DNA of 35,602 bases from Gammaproteobacteria bacterium (GTDB lineage Bacteria > Pseudomonadota > Gammaproteobacteria > Ga0077536): the NCBI GenBank assembly GCA_019747795.1, contig JAIEQK010000192.1, positions 1 to 35,602 on the forward strand, read 5' to 3'. This document shows positions 29,266 through 35,602 of this stretch, piece after piece. Position numbers and translations under genes: made by a program. How positions within the stretch are numbered: position 1 is the stretch's first letter; every line of letters starts with the position of its first letter. The notes under the pieces were generated by a model, which saw only the letters and a program-made list of their open reading frames with translations, searched no databases and was not told the origin of the DNA.

Positions 29266-30183
29266 TCAGTCGAAGAAGGTGGTGTCCGCCAGCGGCTCGT
29301 CGGGCGCGCGCTTCTGGTTCAAGGTCTGGGTGCCGATGCCGTCGTAGACACCGTCCAGCCACGGCAGCCAGCGCACTTCCTGGGTGACGAAGCTGCGCTC
29401 CGCCACTGACGCCTCGCCGCCGGGCGGGAGCTTCTCCAACACCACGACAAAGGTCGCGTTGCGGTCCACCGGGTCGCGCGATAGTTCGCGGATGCGAAAC
29501 GGCAGGTCGCGCAGACCGTCGTCCAGGTCGCGCGCGCGGATCTGCGCGCCGACCAGCACGTTGGTGGTGGTCGCGCGTCCGCGGTTGCCCATGAACTGGA
29601 ACAGGAACAGGCCGCCGGGCCGCAGCACGCGCAGCCCCTCGCGCAGGTAGCCGACGATGACCGCGCGCACGGTGATGTGCTGCAGTACCCCGGCGCAGAT
29701 CACGTAGTCCAGCGTGCCATCGCCGACCACGCGCAGATCCTGGCCGTTGTTCTGCAGGTAGCGAATGTTGCCGATGCCGGCCAGGCGGCGCTGCGCGGTG
29801 GCGAGCATGGCGTCCGACACGTCGACCCCGGTCACGCTGCCGAAGTGTGCGGCGAGCGGGCCCAGGAAGCGGCCCGTGCCGCAGCCGATCTCGAGCACGC
29901 TGGCGCCAGCCAGCCGGCCGTCACCGTAGGCGTGGAAGCGTTCCAGCATGCGCGCCACGAAGCGCTCGCCGACCAGGCGGAATTCCTGTTCGTTCCATTC
30001 GCCGTCGGTGGATTCGAGGAAGGAGATGGCGCCGAGGCCCCAGCCGTCGTGCAGCCGGTTCCACGAGCGACGCATCAGCCAAGCGTGCAGCTTGAGCCAC
30101 CAGCTCGCGCCGCCACCCTGGGCGACCGCGGGAATCCTGTCCAACCAGGCAGTCAGGCGCTGTTTGAAGTCCATGGCCCGCAT
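29266..30183 (-). CDS. Class I SAM-dependent methyltransferase
   Basis: The 305-residue product has motif I VLEIGCGTGRFLGPLA starting at 97, an acidic loop (GVDVSDAMLATAQ) and the post-motif region YVICAGVLQHI, as in UbiE/Methyltransf_11-type enzymes. The N-terminal about 90 residues are Trp-rich and helical, and a C-terminal extension of about 70 residues follows the fold. The substrate is not predictable. Two starts are possible (30183, or 30174 at MDFKQRL); neither has a strong ribosome-binding site. It is divergent from sodB. Confidence 0.88.
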   Translation of the reverse strand: MRAMDFKQRLTAWLDRIPAVAQGGGASWWLKLHAWLMRRSWNRLHDGWGLGAISFLESTDGEWNEQEFRLVGERFVARMLERFHAYGDGRLAGASVLEIGCGTGRFLGPLAAHFGSVTGVDVSDAMLATAQRRLAGIGNIRYLQNNGQDLRVVGDGTLDYVICAGVLQHITVRAVIVGYLREGLRVLRPGGLFLFQFMGNRGRATTTNVLVGAQIRARDLDDGLRDLPFRIRELSRDPVDRNATFVVVLEKLPPGGEASVAERSFVTQEVRWLPWLDGVYDGIGTQTLNQKRAPDEPLADTTFFD

Positions 30184-30318
30184 TCTAGTGCGAGGCCCCG
30201 CCGGTACCAGCCCGCGCGGCTGGCGGCACCACCCTGGGCGATTCCCGGGCGAAGGGGATAGAATCAGGGTTCTTCTTGATCTCCATCAACCCAGCCACAG
30301 AAAAAGCGGAAATCGACC

Positions 30319-30915
30319 ATGCCCTTCACACTACCTGCCCTGCCCTACGCGGACAACGCTCTCGACCCCGTGATCTCGTCGAACACCCTGGGCTTCCATT
30401 ACGGCAAGCACCACAAGGCCTATGTCGACAACCTCAACAAGCTGGTCGCCGGCACCGAATTCGAGGCCATGTCGCTGGAAGACGTGATTCGCAAGACCGC
30501 CGGCGTGGCCGACAAGGCCGGCGTGTTCAACAACGCCGCGCAGATCTGGAACCACACTTTCTACTGGAACAGCCTGAAGCCGAACGGCGGCGGCGCGCCG
30601 ACCGGCGCCATCAAGGCCAAGATCGAAGCTGCCTTCGGCAGCTACGAGAAGTTCGCCGAGGACTTCGCGCAGGCCGCCGTCACGCAGTTCGGCAGCGGCT
30701 GGGCGTGGCTGGTGGCGGAAGGCAGCGAGGTCAAGCTGGTCAAGACCGCCAATGCCGAAGTGCCCTTCACCAAGGGACAGACGCCGCTCCTGACCATCGA
30801 CGTGTGGGAACACGCCTACTACCTCGACTGGCAGAACCGCCGCCCCGACTACGCCAAGGCGGTGATCGAGAAGCTCCTGAACTGGGACTTCGCGAACGCC
30901 AACCTGGCTGGCTGA
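30319..30915 (+). CDS. sodB: Superoxide dismutase, Fe type
   Basis: This 198-residue protein dismutates superoxide in the cytoplasm. Metal ligands are His27, His79, Asp161 and His165 (DVWEHAYYLDW); Gln75 in NAAQIWNHTFYW is the outer-sphere residue typical of Fe-SOD, while Mn-SOD has its Gln elsewhere. Length and motifs are complete. No Fur or RyhB-type site was identified. It is followed by two strong hairpins, so it is probably monocistronic. Confidence 0.96.
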   Translation: MPFTLPALPYADNALDPVISSNTLGFHYGKHHKAYVDNLNKLVAGTEFEAMSLEDVIRKTAGVADKAGVFNNAAQIWNHTFYWNSLKPNGGGAPTGAIKAKIEAAFGSYEKFAEDFAQAAVTQFGSGWAWLVAEGSEVKLVKTANAEVPFTKGQTPLLTIDVWEHAYYLDWQNRRPDYAKAVIEKLLNWDFANANLAG

Positions 30916-30925
30916 CGCTAGCCTT

Positions 30926-30977
30926 TCGCGCCGCTTGCGCGGCGCGAGCGGGCCGCCGGTGAAGGCCGGCGGCCCGC
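30926..30977 (+). terminator. Tandem hairpins after sodB
   Basis: A 9-bp stem (30926-30934 with 30939-30947, TTGC loop) is followed at once by a 12-bp stem (30948-30959 with 30966-30977, TGAAGG loop). Neither is followed by a U-tract. They separate sodB from the next operon. Confidence 0.6.
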
Positions 30978-31086
30978 CGTCGCCTCTCTCTTCCCCAGCG
31001 CGCGCGCCGCGTGCGCCACGCCTCTTGCAAGCCCTGTCGACCGGCGCGACCATCCCCTGACGCACACGAGGAGGGGAGGACTCGCG

Positions 31087-31980
31087 ATGGCGGAGCCAGT
31101 CTATGGTTTCGTGGGTGTGGGCCGCATGGGCTCACTGATGTCCGGCCGCCTGCTCGCGGCCGGACACACCCTGTGGGCCTTCGACAGCGCGCCTGCCGCG
31201 CTGGCCGCGGCCACGGCCGCAGGCGCTCACGGCGCGGCCTCGCCGCGCGCAGTGGCCGACGCCGCCGATGTCGTGTTCCTGAGCCTGCCGACGCCCGACA
31301 TCGTGCAGGCCGTCGCGCTTGGCCCCGACGGCCTGGTACACGGCCAGCGCGCGAAGCGCATCGTCGATTTCTCCACCATCGGTCCGCGCATGGCGAGCCA
31401 CGTCGCCGCCGCGCTCGCGCCGCATGAGATTGTCTACGTCGATGCCCCGGTGAGCGGCGGCCTGGCCGGCGCGCGCGACGGCACGCTGGCGGTGATGGTG
31501 TCCTGCGCCCGAGCGGTGTTCGAGGAACTCGAGCGCGTGCTCGCCACCTTCGGCAAGGTCTTCCATCTCGGCGAGGGCGCGGGCCAGGCGCAGACCATGA
31601 AGCTCGCCAACAATCTCTTGTCCGCCGCCGCCGTCGCGCTCACCTCGGAAGTGATGGTGATGGGCGTCAAGGCGGGCCTCGATCCGCGCACCATGCTCGA
31701 CGTGATCAATGCCGGCTCCGGGCGCAACAGCGCGGCGCAGGACAAGTTCCCCAAGGCCATCCTGCCCGGCACCTTCGATTTCGGCTTCCACACCGGGCTG
31801 TCCTACAAGGACGTGCGCCTGTGTATCGACGAGGCCGAGCACCTGGGCGTGCCGATGGTGGTGGGCGCGGCGGTGCGTGAGATGCTCGCGGTGACCAACG
31901 CGATGTATGGACCGGAGTCGGACTTCACTTCGCTGTGCCGGGTGATCGAATCCTGGGCCGGCGTGACCGTGCGCGGCTGA
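31087..31980 (+). CDS. 3-hydroxyisobutyrate dehydrogenase-family oxidoreductase
   Basis: This 297-residue beta-hydroxyacid dehydrogenase has the NAD(P) loop FVGVGRMGSLM at 8-18, the substrate motif DAPVSGG at 119-125 and the catalytic Lys172 in QTMKLANNL. The family includes 3-hydroxyisobutyrate, tartronate-semialdehyde and 6-phosphogluconate-like enzymes; the exact hydroxyacid is unknown. A strong GGAGGA precedes the ATG. It is the first gene of a four-gene operon, ending 5 nt before the MmgE/PrpD gene. Confidence 0.93.
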   Translation: MAEPVYGFVGVGRMGSLMSGRLLAAGHTLWAFDSAPAALAAATAAGAHGAASPRAVADAADVVFLSLPTPDIVQAVALGPDGLVHGQRAKRIVDFSTIGPRMASHVAAALAPHEIVYVDAPVSGGLAGARDGTLAVMVSCARAVFEELERVLATFGKVFHLGEGAGQAQTMKLANNLLSAAAVALTSEVMVMGVKAGLDPRTMLDVINAGSGRNSAAQDKFPKAILPGTFDFGFHTGLSYKDVRLCIDEAEHLGVPMVVGAAVREMLAVTNAMYGPESDFTSLCRVIESWAGVTVRG

Positions 31981-31985
31981 CGGCC

Positions 31986-33368
31986 ATGGTCGCCGTCGTC
32001 GCGCGAAGCGAGGACCCGGCGCCGCTCGCGCGCTCGCTCGCGGAGCGCGCGCTGGCCTGCACGTACGCGGACCTCGACGCCGCCACCGTCGCCAAGGTCA
32101 AGACCTGTCTGCGCGACTTCATCGGTTGCGCGTGCGAGACCTTCGATCTGCCCTGGGCGCGCCAGGCGCGCGCGGCGGTCGGCTTCGGCGCTGCCGAAGG
32201 TGCGAGCGTGATTGGCTGCGCGGTTGCGGCCACACCGGGTGACGCCGCCTTCGCCAACGCCGTCATGGGTCATGGCCTGGTGCGCGAGGACATGCACGCC
32301 GGCAGCATCTCCCATCTCGGCATCGTGGTGCTGCCTGCGCTGCTCGCCCAGGCCGAGACGCAGCCGGTCTCCGGCGCCGACTTCATCGCCGCCACGGTGG
32401 TCGGCTACGAGGCCGGTGGACGTCTCGGGCGCGCGCTGCTCGATAAGGACGTGGCGCGCATCCACCGTCCGACCGGCATCACCGGGCCGCTGGCCGCGGC
32501 GCTGGCCGGCGCTCACTTGCGCGGCCTTGCGCCTGATGCGGCCACGAGCGCCCTGGCCCTCGCGGCCAACGCCTGCGCGGGCTTCAACCAGTGGGCGCAC
32601 ACCGGCGGCAGCGAGATGTTCTTCCAGGCCGGCCTGGCGGCGCGCAATGCCGTCACCGCGGTCGACCTCGCCGTGGCCGGCGCCTTCGCGTCGCCGGACG
32701 CGCTGGAGGGCGAGGCCGGACTGTTCGTGGCGCTGCGGCGGCGCGAGCGGGCGCAGGGCGTGCGCTTGTTCGACGGTCCGCCCGAGATTCTTGCCGTCTA
32801 TCACAAGCCGGTGCCGGCCTGTAATTTCGCCCAGACCGCGACCGTCGCCGCCGCCGACCTCGTTGCCCAGGGTGGCTTCACGCCGGCCGACATCGCGGCC
32901 ATCGAAGTGCGCGTGCCGCTGGCCGGTGCGCGTTATCCGGGCTGCGACGCGCGTGGCCCGTTCGAGCACGTCCTGCAGGGCAAGATGAGCATCCAGTTCA
33001 ATGTCGCCGCGACGCTCGTGAGCGGCTCGGCGGGCGAGCACAAATTCGCGTTGCTGGACGATGCCGCCGTGCGCGGGCTCATCGCCCGCACCACGCTCAC
33101 GGTGGACGATGCGCTGACCGCCGCCTACCCGGGTGCGCAGGGTGCCGAGGTCGCGCTCACGCTGCACGACGGCCGCGCGCTGCGTCGCCGTCTCGACGAT
33201 GTGCGCTTCGCAAGCGCGGACGAGGTGCGCGCGCGCTTTCTGGCGGCGCTCACTACTGCCTTCGGCGCGGAGCACGCGGCCGCGGTCGACGCCGCCATCG
33301 AGTCCCTGGACAGCTTCGCCGATGCCGGCGCGCTACCGCGCCTTCTGCGTCGCGCGCGCGGCGCCTGA
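31986..33368 (+). CDS. MmgE/PrpD family protein
   Basis: The 460-residue protein belongs to the family of 2-methylcitrate dehydratase (PrpD), cis-aconitate decarboxylase and related lyases or epimerases acting on di- and tricarboxylates. Visible blocks are FANAVMGHGLVREDMHAGSISHLG near 87-110, quoted here as GHGLVREDMHAGSISHLG, AATVVGYEAGGRLGRAL, and ACNFAQTATVAAADL in the C-terminal half. It is not next to prpB or prpC, so a propionate role is unlikely. The start at 31986 is 5 nt after the upstream stop, indicating cotranscription. The substrate is unknown. Confidence 0.9.
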   Translation: MVAVVARSEDPAPLARSLAERALACTYADLDAATVAKVKTCLRDFIGCACETFDLPWARQARAAVGFGAAEGASVIGCAVAATPGDAAFANAVMGHGLVREDMHAGSISHLGIVVLPALLAQAETQPVSGADFIAATVVGYEAGGRLGRALLDKDVARIHRPTGITGPLAAALAGAHLRGLAPDAATSALALAANACAGFNQWAHTGGSEMFFQAGLAARNAVTAVDLAVAGAFASPDALEGEAGLFVALRRRERAQGVRLFDGPPEILAVYHKPVPACNFAQTATVAAADLVAQGGFTPADIAAIEVRVPLAGARYPGCDARGPFEHVLQGKMSIQFNVAATLVSGSAGEHKFALLDDAAVRGLIARTTLTVDDALTAAYPGAQGAEVALTLHDGRALRRRLDDVRFASADEVRARFLAALTTAFGAEHAAAVDAAIESLDSFADAGALPRLLRRARGA

Positions 33369-33404
33369 CGCGCGGCGTCGATTCCACATTCAACCAGGAG
33401 TGCC

Positions 33405-33812
33405 ATGCTGATGAACGACGACTTGTTCGATCGCGGTCTCGCCATTCGCAAAGCGGTGCTCGGCGCCGAGTTCGTCGAGAAGTCGTTGGCCGGCGCCGAC
33501 GAGTTCACCATGCCGCTGCAGGAACTCGTCACCGAGTACTGCTGGGGCGCGGTATGGGGGCGCGAGGAACTGCCGAAGCGCATCCGCAGCATGCTCAACA
33601 TCGCCATGCTGTCGGTGCTGAACCGGCCCAACGAACTCAAGGTGCATGTCGCCGGCGCGCTGCGCAACGGCGTCAGCAAGACCGAGATCCGCGAAGTGCT
33701 GCTGCAGGTCGCGATCTACGCCGGCGTGCCGTGCTCGGTGGATTCCTTCCGCGTCGCGCGCGAGTCCATCGCCGAGTACGAACGCGCCCAGGCCGACGGC
33801 GGCAAGGGCTGA
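33405..33812 (+). CDS. Carboxymuconolactone decarboxylase family protein
   Basis: The 135-residue, all-helical product has the PcaC-like core: RIRSMLNIAMLSVLNRPNEL, VHVAGALRNGVSKTEIREVL and LLQVAIYAGVPCSVDSFRVA. PcaC decarboxylates 4-carboxymuconolactone in the protocatechuate route; the wider family includes unrelated activities. It lacks the AhpD-type CxxC. AGGAG precedes two nearby ATGs (33405 and 33411); the first is used here. It sits in the four-gene operon, 36 nt after the PrpD-family gene. Confidence 0.9.
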   Translation: MLMNDDLFDRGLAIRKAVLGAEFVEKSLAGADEFTMPLQELVTEYCWGAVWGREELPKRIRSMLNIAMLSVLNRPNELKVHVAGALRNGVSKTEIREVLLQVAIYAGVPCSVDSFRVARESIAEYERAQADGGKG

Positions 33813-33830
33813 GCACTCGGACCGCTGAAC

Positions 33831-34628
33831 ATGGCCGAAGACACCTACGAGATCCATGCCGTCAAGTACGCCTACGTGACGCGCCGCTCGCCGGACAATT
33901 TCCTCGGCGGCGATCCCCACGACGTGCCGATGCCGCTCAACTACTACGTGTGGGTGGTGCGTAACGCGGCGCGCACGGTGGTGGTCGACACCGGCTTCGG
34001 CGAAGGCGCCGCGGCCAAGCGCGGTCGCCAGATCATCCACCCGGTGGCCGAGGGCCTCGCCGCGCTCGACATCAGCCCGTCCGCGGTCGACACCGTGGTC
34101 ATCACGCACCTGCACTACGACCACGCCGGCAACCTGCCGCTGTTCGAACGCGCGCGCTTCCATCTGCAGGACAGCGAGATGAGCTTCGCGACCGGTCGCT
34201 GCATGTGTCACCACGCGTTGCGCCACGGCTACGAGGCCGACGACGTGGTGCAGATGGTGCGCTACGTGTTCGACGAACGCGTGCGCTTCCACGCCGGTAC
34301 CCATGAACTCGCGCCGGGCATCGAACTGCACCATCTCGGCGGGCACACCCAGGGCCTGCAGGTGGTGCGGGTGCGCACCGCGCGCGGCTGGGTGGTGCTG
34401 GCCTCGGACGCCAGCCACTTCTACGCCAACCTGGAACAGGCGCGGCCCTTTCCCATCGTGCACGATCTCGGCGCGATGCTGGACGGCTACCAGCGGCTGC
34501 GCGAGCTGGCCACCTCGGAGGCGCACATCGTGCCGGGCCATGACCCGGCGGTCATGGCGCGCTACCCGGTGGCGCGCCCCGGCCTCGAGGACTGGGTGGT
34601 GCGCCTGGACCTGGCACCAGGTGCCTGA
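33831..34628 (+). CDS. Metallo-beta-lactamase fold hydrolase, N-acyl-homoserine-lactonase-like
   Basis: The 265-residue product carries the complete dinuclear zinc site: H93-x-H95-x-D97-H98, His172, Asp193 and His237. Overall it resembles the AttM/AiiA type of lactonases more than beta-lactamases or glyoxalase II. It may hydrolyse a lactone formed by neighbouring enzymes or quench acyl-homoserine lactones. It is the last gene of the operon, 18 nt after the decarboxylase-family gene and 13 nt before a terminator-like hairpin. Specificity is not deducible. Confidence 0.92.
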   Translation: MAEDTYEIHAVKYAYVTRRSPDNFLGGDPHDVPMPLNYYVWVVRNAARTVVVDTGFGEGAAAKRGRQIIHPVAEGLAALDISPSAVDTVVITHLHYDHAGNLPLFERARFHLQDSEMSFATGRCMCHHALRHGYEADDVVQMVRYVFDERVRFHAGTHELAPGIELHHLGGHTQGLQVVRVRTARGWVVLASDASHFYANLEQARPFPIVHDLGAMLDGYQRLRELATSEAHIVPGHDPAVMARYPVARPGLEDWVVRLDLAPGA

Positions 34629-34641
34629 GCGCGGCGATTCC

Positions 34642-34664
34642 CTCGGGCGTCATTGACGCCCGGG
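34642..34664 (+). terminator. Hairpin closing the four-gene operon
   Basis: CGGGCGTC (34644-34651) pairs with GACGCCCG (34655-34662) around ATT, with two more pairs outside (one G-U). It lies 13 nt after the lactonase-like gene and has no U-tract. Confidence 0.5.
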
Positions 34665-34718
34665 GTTCGGCGCGTGACCATGGCCATTCTCGAACAGCGG
34701 TTCAGGCGGAGAAGGGGC

Positions 34719-34988
34719 ATGGCCGGCGGATGGTCGCGCGACGGCGCGGTGCAGGACCAGATCGATCAGAGCATCGCCGACGCGGTGAAGCACGCGCGCG
34801 AGGCGCTGGCGCCGGTCGGCGAATCGCGCCCCGATTGCGAGGAGTGCGGCGAGCCCATTCCGGAGGCGCGCCGCAAGGCCGTGCCTGGCGTGCGCCGCTG
34901 CGTCGCCTGCCAGGAGGCGCTGGACGCCGAGACCCGCTTTCAGAGCACCTTCAACCGCCGCGGCAGCAAGGACAGCCAGCTGCGCTAG
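34719..34988 (+). CDS. DksA/TraR C4-type zinc finger protein, YbiI-like
   Basis: The 89-residue protein resembles E. coli YbiI: it begins with a GW-rich segment (MAGGWSRDGAVQDQID), has a short helix, then a zinc finger Cys40-x2-Cys43-x17-Cys61-x2-Cys64, and ends with NRRGSKDSQLR, the same C-terminus as YbiI. It lacks the coiled-coil tip with the acidic residues that DksA inserts into RNA polymerase, so DksA-like activity is not expected with confidence. The ATG at 34719 aligns with YbiI; upstream in-frame ATGs are not supported. Confidence 0.92.
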   Translation: MAGGWSRDGAVQDQIDQSIADAVKHAREALAPVGESRPDCEECGEPIPEARRKAVPGVRRCVACQEALDAETRFQSTFNRRGSKDSQLR

Positions 34989-35127
34989 ACCTCTCGGTCG
35001 AGGTCATCTCGCCAACACCGAGACGCGGTCGCACGAAGAGATTATCTCGACCAAGTCCCCGAGGCTGGTCTTTCGACGCGCCACGCGTCACCATCACGGG
35101 CTTTCACACACACCTGAGGAGAGGGAT

Positions 35128-35508
35128 ATGTTTTCGCACATCATGGTCGGCAGCAACGACCTGGACAAGTCCAAGAAGTTCTATGACGCGATGCTCGGCG
35201 CGCTTGGCGCCAAGCCCGCGATCGTCGACGACAAGGGCCGCCTGATCTACATGCACAACAATGGCATCTTCATCGTCACCAAGCCGATCGACGGCAAGGC
35301 GGCGACCGGCGCCAACGGCGGCACCATCGGCTTTGCCTGCGCCTCGCAGGAACAGGTCGACGCGATGCATGCGGCCGGCTGCGCCAACGGCGGCACCACC
35401 TGCGAAGATCCGCCCGGCGTGCGTGAGGGCGGCTTCGGCAAGCTCTACCTGTGCTACATGCGCGATCCGGCCGGCAACAAGCTCTGCGGCATGTTCCGTC
35501 TCGGCTGA
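35128..35508 (+). CDS. VOC (glyoxalase/dioxygenase) superfamily protein
   Basis: The 126-residue product has two beta-alpha-beta-beta-beta modules: FSHIMVGSNDLDKSKKFYDAML at the start (quoted without its first Met as HIMVGSNDLDKSKKFYD) and GTIGFACASQEQVDAMH in the second half, ending with YMRDPAGNKLCGMFRL. His4 is at the usual first metal position, but the second module has Gly at the usual metal site, so metal binding may be altered. Function is unknown. GAGGAGAGG upstream of the ATG is a strong ribosome-binding site. Confidence 0.88.
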   Translation: MFSHIMVGSNDLDKSKKFYDAMLGALGAKPAIVDDKGRLIYMHNNGIFIVTKPIDGKAATGANGGTIGFACASQEQVDAMHAAGCANGGTTCEDPPGVREGGFGKLYLCYMRDPAGNKLCGMFRLG

Positions 35509-35519
35509 GTTGCGCTCGG

Positions 35520-35548
35520 CGCGCGGCGGCCGTTCCGGCCGCCGCGCG
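35520..35548 (+). terminator. 13-bp GC hairpin after the VOC gene
   Basis: Positions 35520-35532 pair perfectly with 35536-35548 around a TTC loop, 11 nt after the stop codon. There is no U-tract. Nothing else is recognised up to the right edge. Confidence 0.55.
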
Positions 35549-35602
35549 GTGCGGGCCTGCGCGTCACGGCGCGGCGCCCGCTGCTTCTTACCCCGCCGAG
35601 GG

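Noticed and set aside
31986-33368. Calling the MmgE/PrpD protein 2-methylcitrate dehydratase (prpD)
   Set aside because: No prpB, prpC or acnD gene is nearby and the family covers several different activities.
33831-34628. Calling the metallo-beta-lactamase-fold protein a confirmed quorum-quenching lactonase
   Set aside because: The metal site fits, but specificity cannot be read from sequence and its operon partners suggest catabolism instead.

Overview
The window reads as chromosomal DNA of a GC-rich gammaproteobacterium. This is inferred from very high GC (not computed), gammaproteobacterial-looking RppH and YbiI-type zinc-finger proteins, a class III (PhaE/PhaC) polyhydroxyalkanoate (PHA) synthase and an Fe-type superoxide dismutase. 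Genus cannot be named. There are no rRNA or tRNA genes, insertion sequences, phage genes or CRISPR arrays that I can see. Most of it is well-ordered core metabolism with accessory catabolic and cell-surface genes towards the right.

Layout. 0-3.3 kb: a truncated cyclic-di-GMP GGDEF/EAL sensor converging on a HAL2-type bisphosphate nucleotidase. 3.4-12.1 kb: an acetyl-CoA/PHA/gluconeogenesis block, with acs-phaE-phaC as a tight operon, a convergent phasin gene, GTP-dependent PEP carboxykinase, the PHA regulator phaR and the thiolase phaA. 12.1-19.1 kb: TCA cycle, with sucA-sucB-lpd on the minus strand ending in an intrinsic terminator and mdh divergent from it with its own terminator. 19.2-22.8 kb: rppH, two small exported proteins of unknown function, a 612-bp non-coding stretch with DnaA-box-like sequences, a FadL-family outer-membrane protein and a small lipoprotein. 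22.9-28.4 kb: a choice-of-anchor L protein with a VPxPA-type C-terminal sorting tail, an AraC-family regulator divergent from a Baeyer-Villiger-type monooxygenase, a tetratricopeptide-like membrane protein, a DUF1330 protein and an orphan VPLPA tail. 28.4-31 kb: a short-chain dehydrogenase, a methyltransferase and sodB. 31-34.7 kb: a hairpin-bounded four-gene operon (3-hydroxyisobutyrate-dehydrogenase-like, MmgE/PrpD, carboxymuconolactone-decarboxylase-like, metallo-beta-lactamase lactonase-like) whose substrate I cannot name. The window closes with a YbiI-like zinc finger protein and a VOC-fold protein.

How the genes work together. Acs, PhaA, PhaE/PhaC, phasin and PhaR connect acetate and acetyl-CoA to polyester storage; the 2-oxoglutarate dehydrogenase genes, mdh and pckG govern the competing TCA and gluconeogenic routes. 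Putative promoters of the phasin gene and pckG each carry a GCAA/TTGC dyad over the predicted start of transcription, suggesting a shared regulator, possibly PhaR. The monooxygenase (ketone to ester or lactone), short-chain dehydrogenase (alcohol/ketone) and lactonase-like hydrolase are chemically compatible with a cyclic-ketone route, but they are not in one operon and this remains a hypothesis. The least explained items are the four-gene catabolic operon, the sorting-signal proteins and the DnaA-box cluster.
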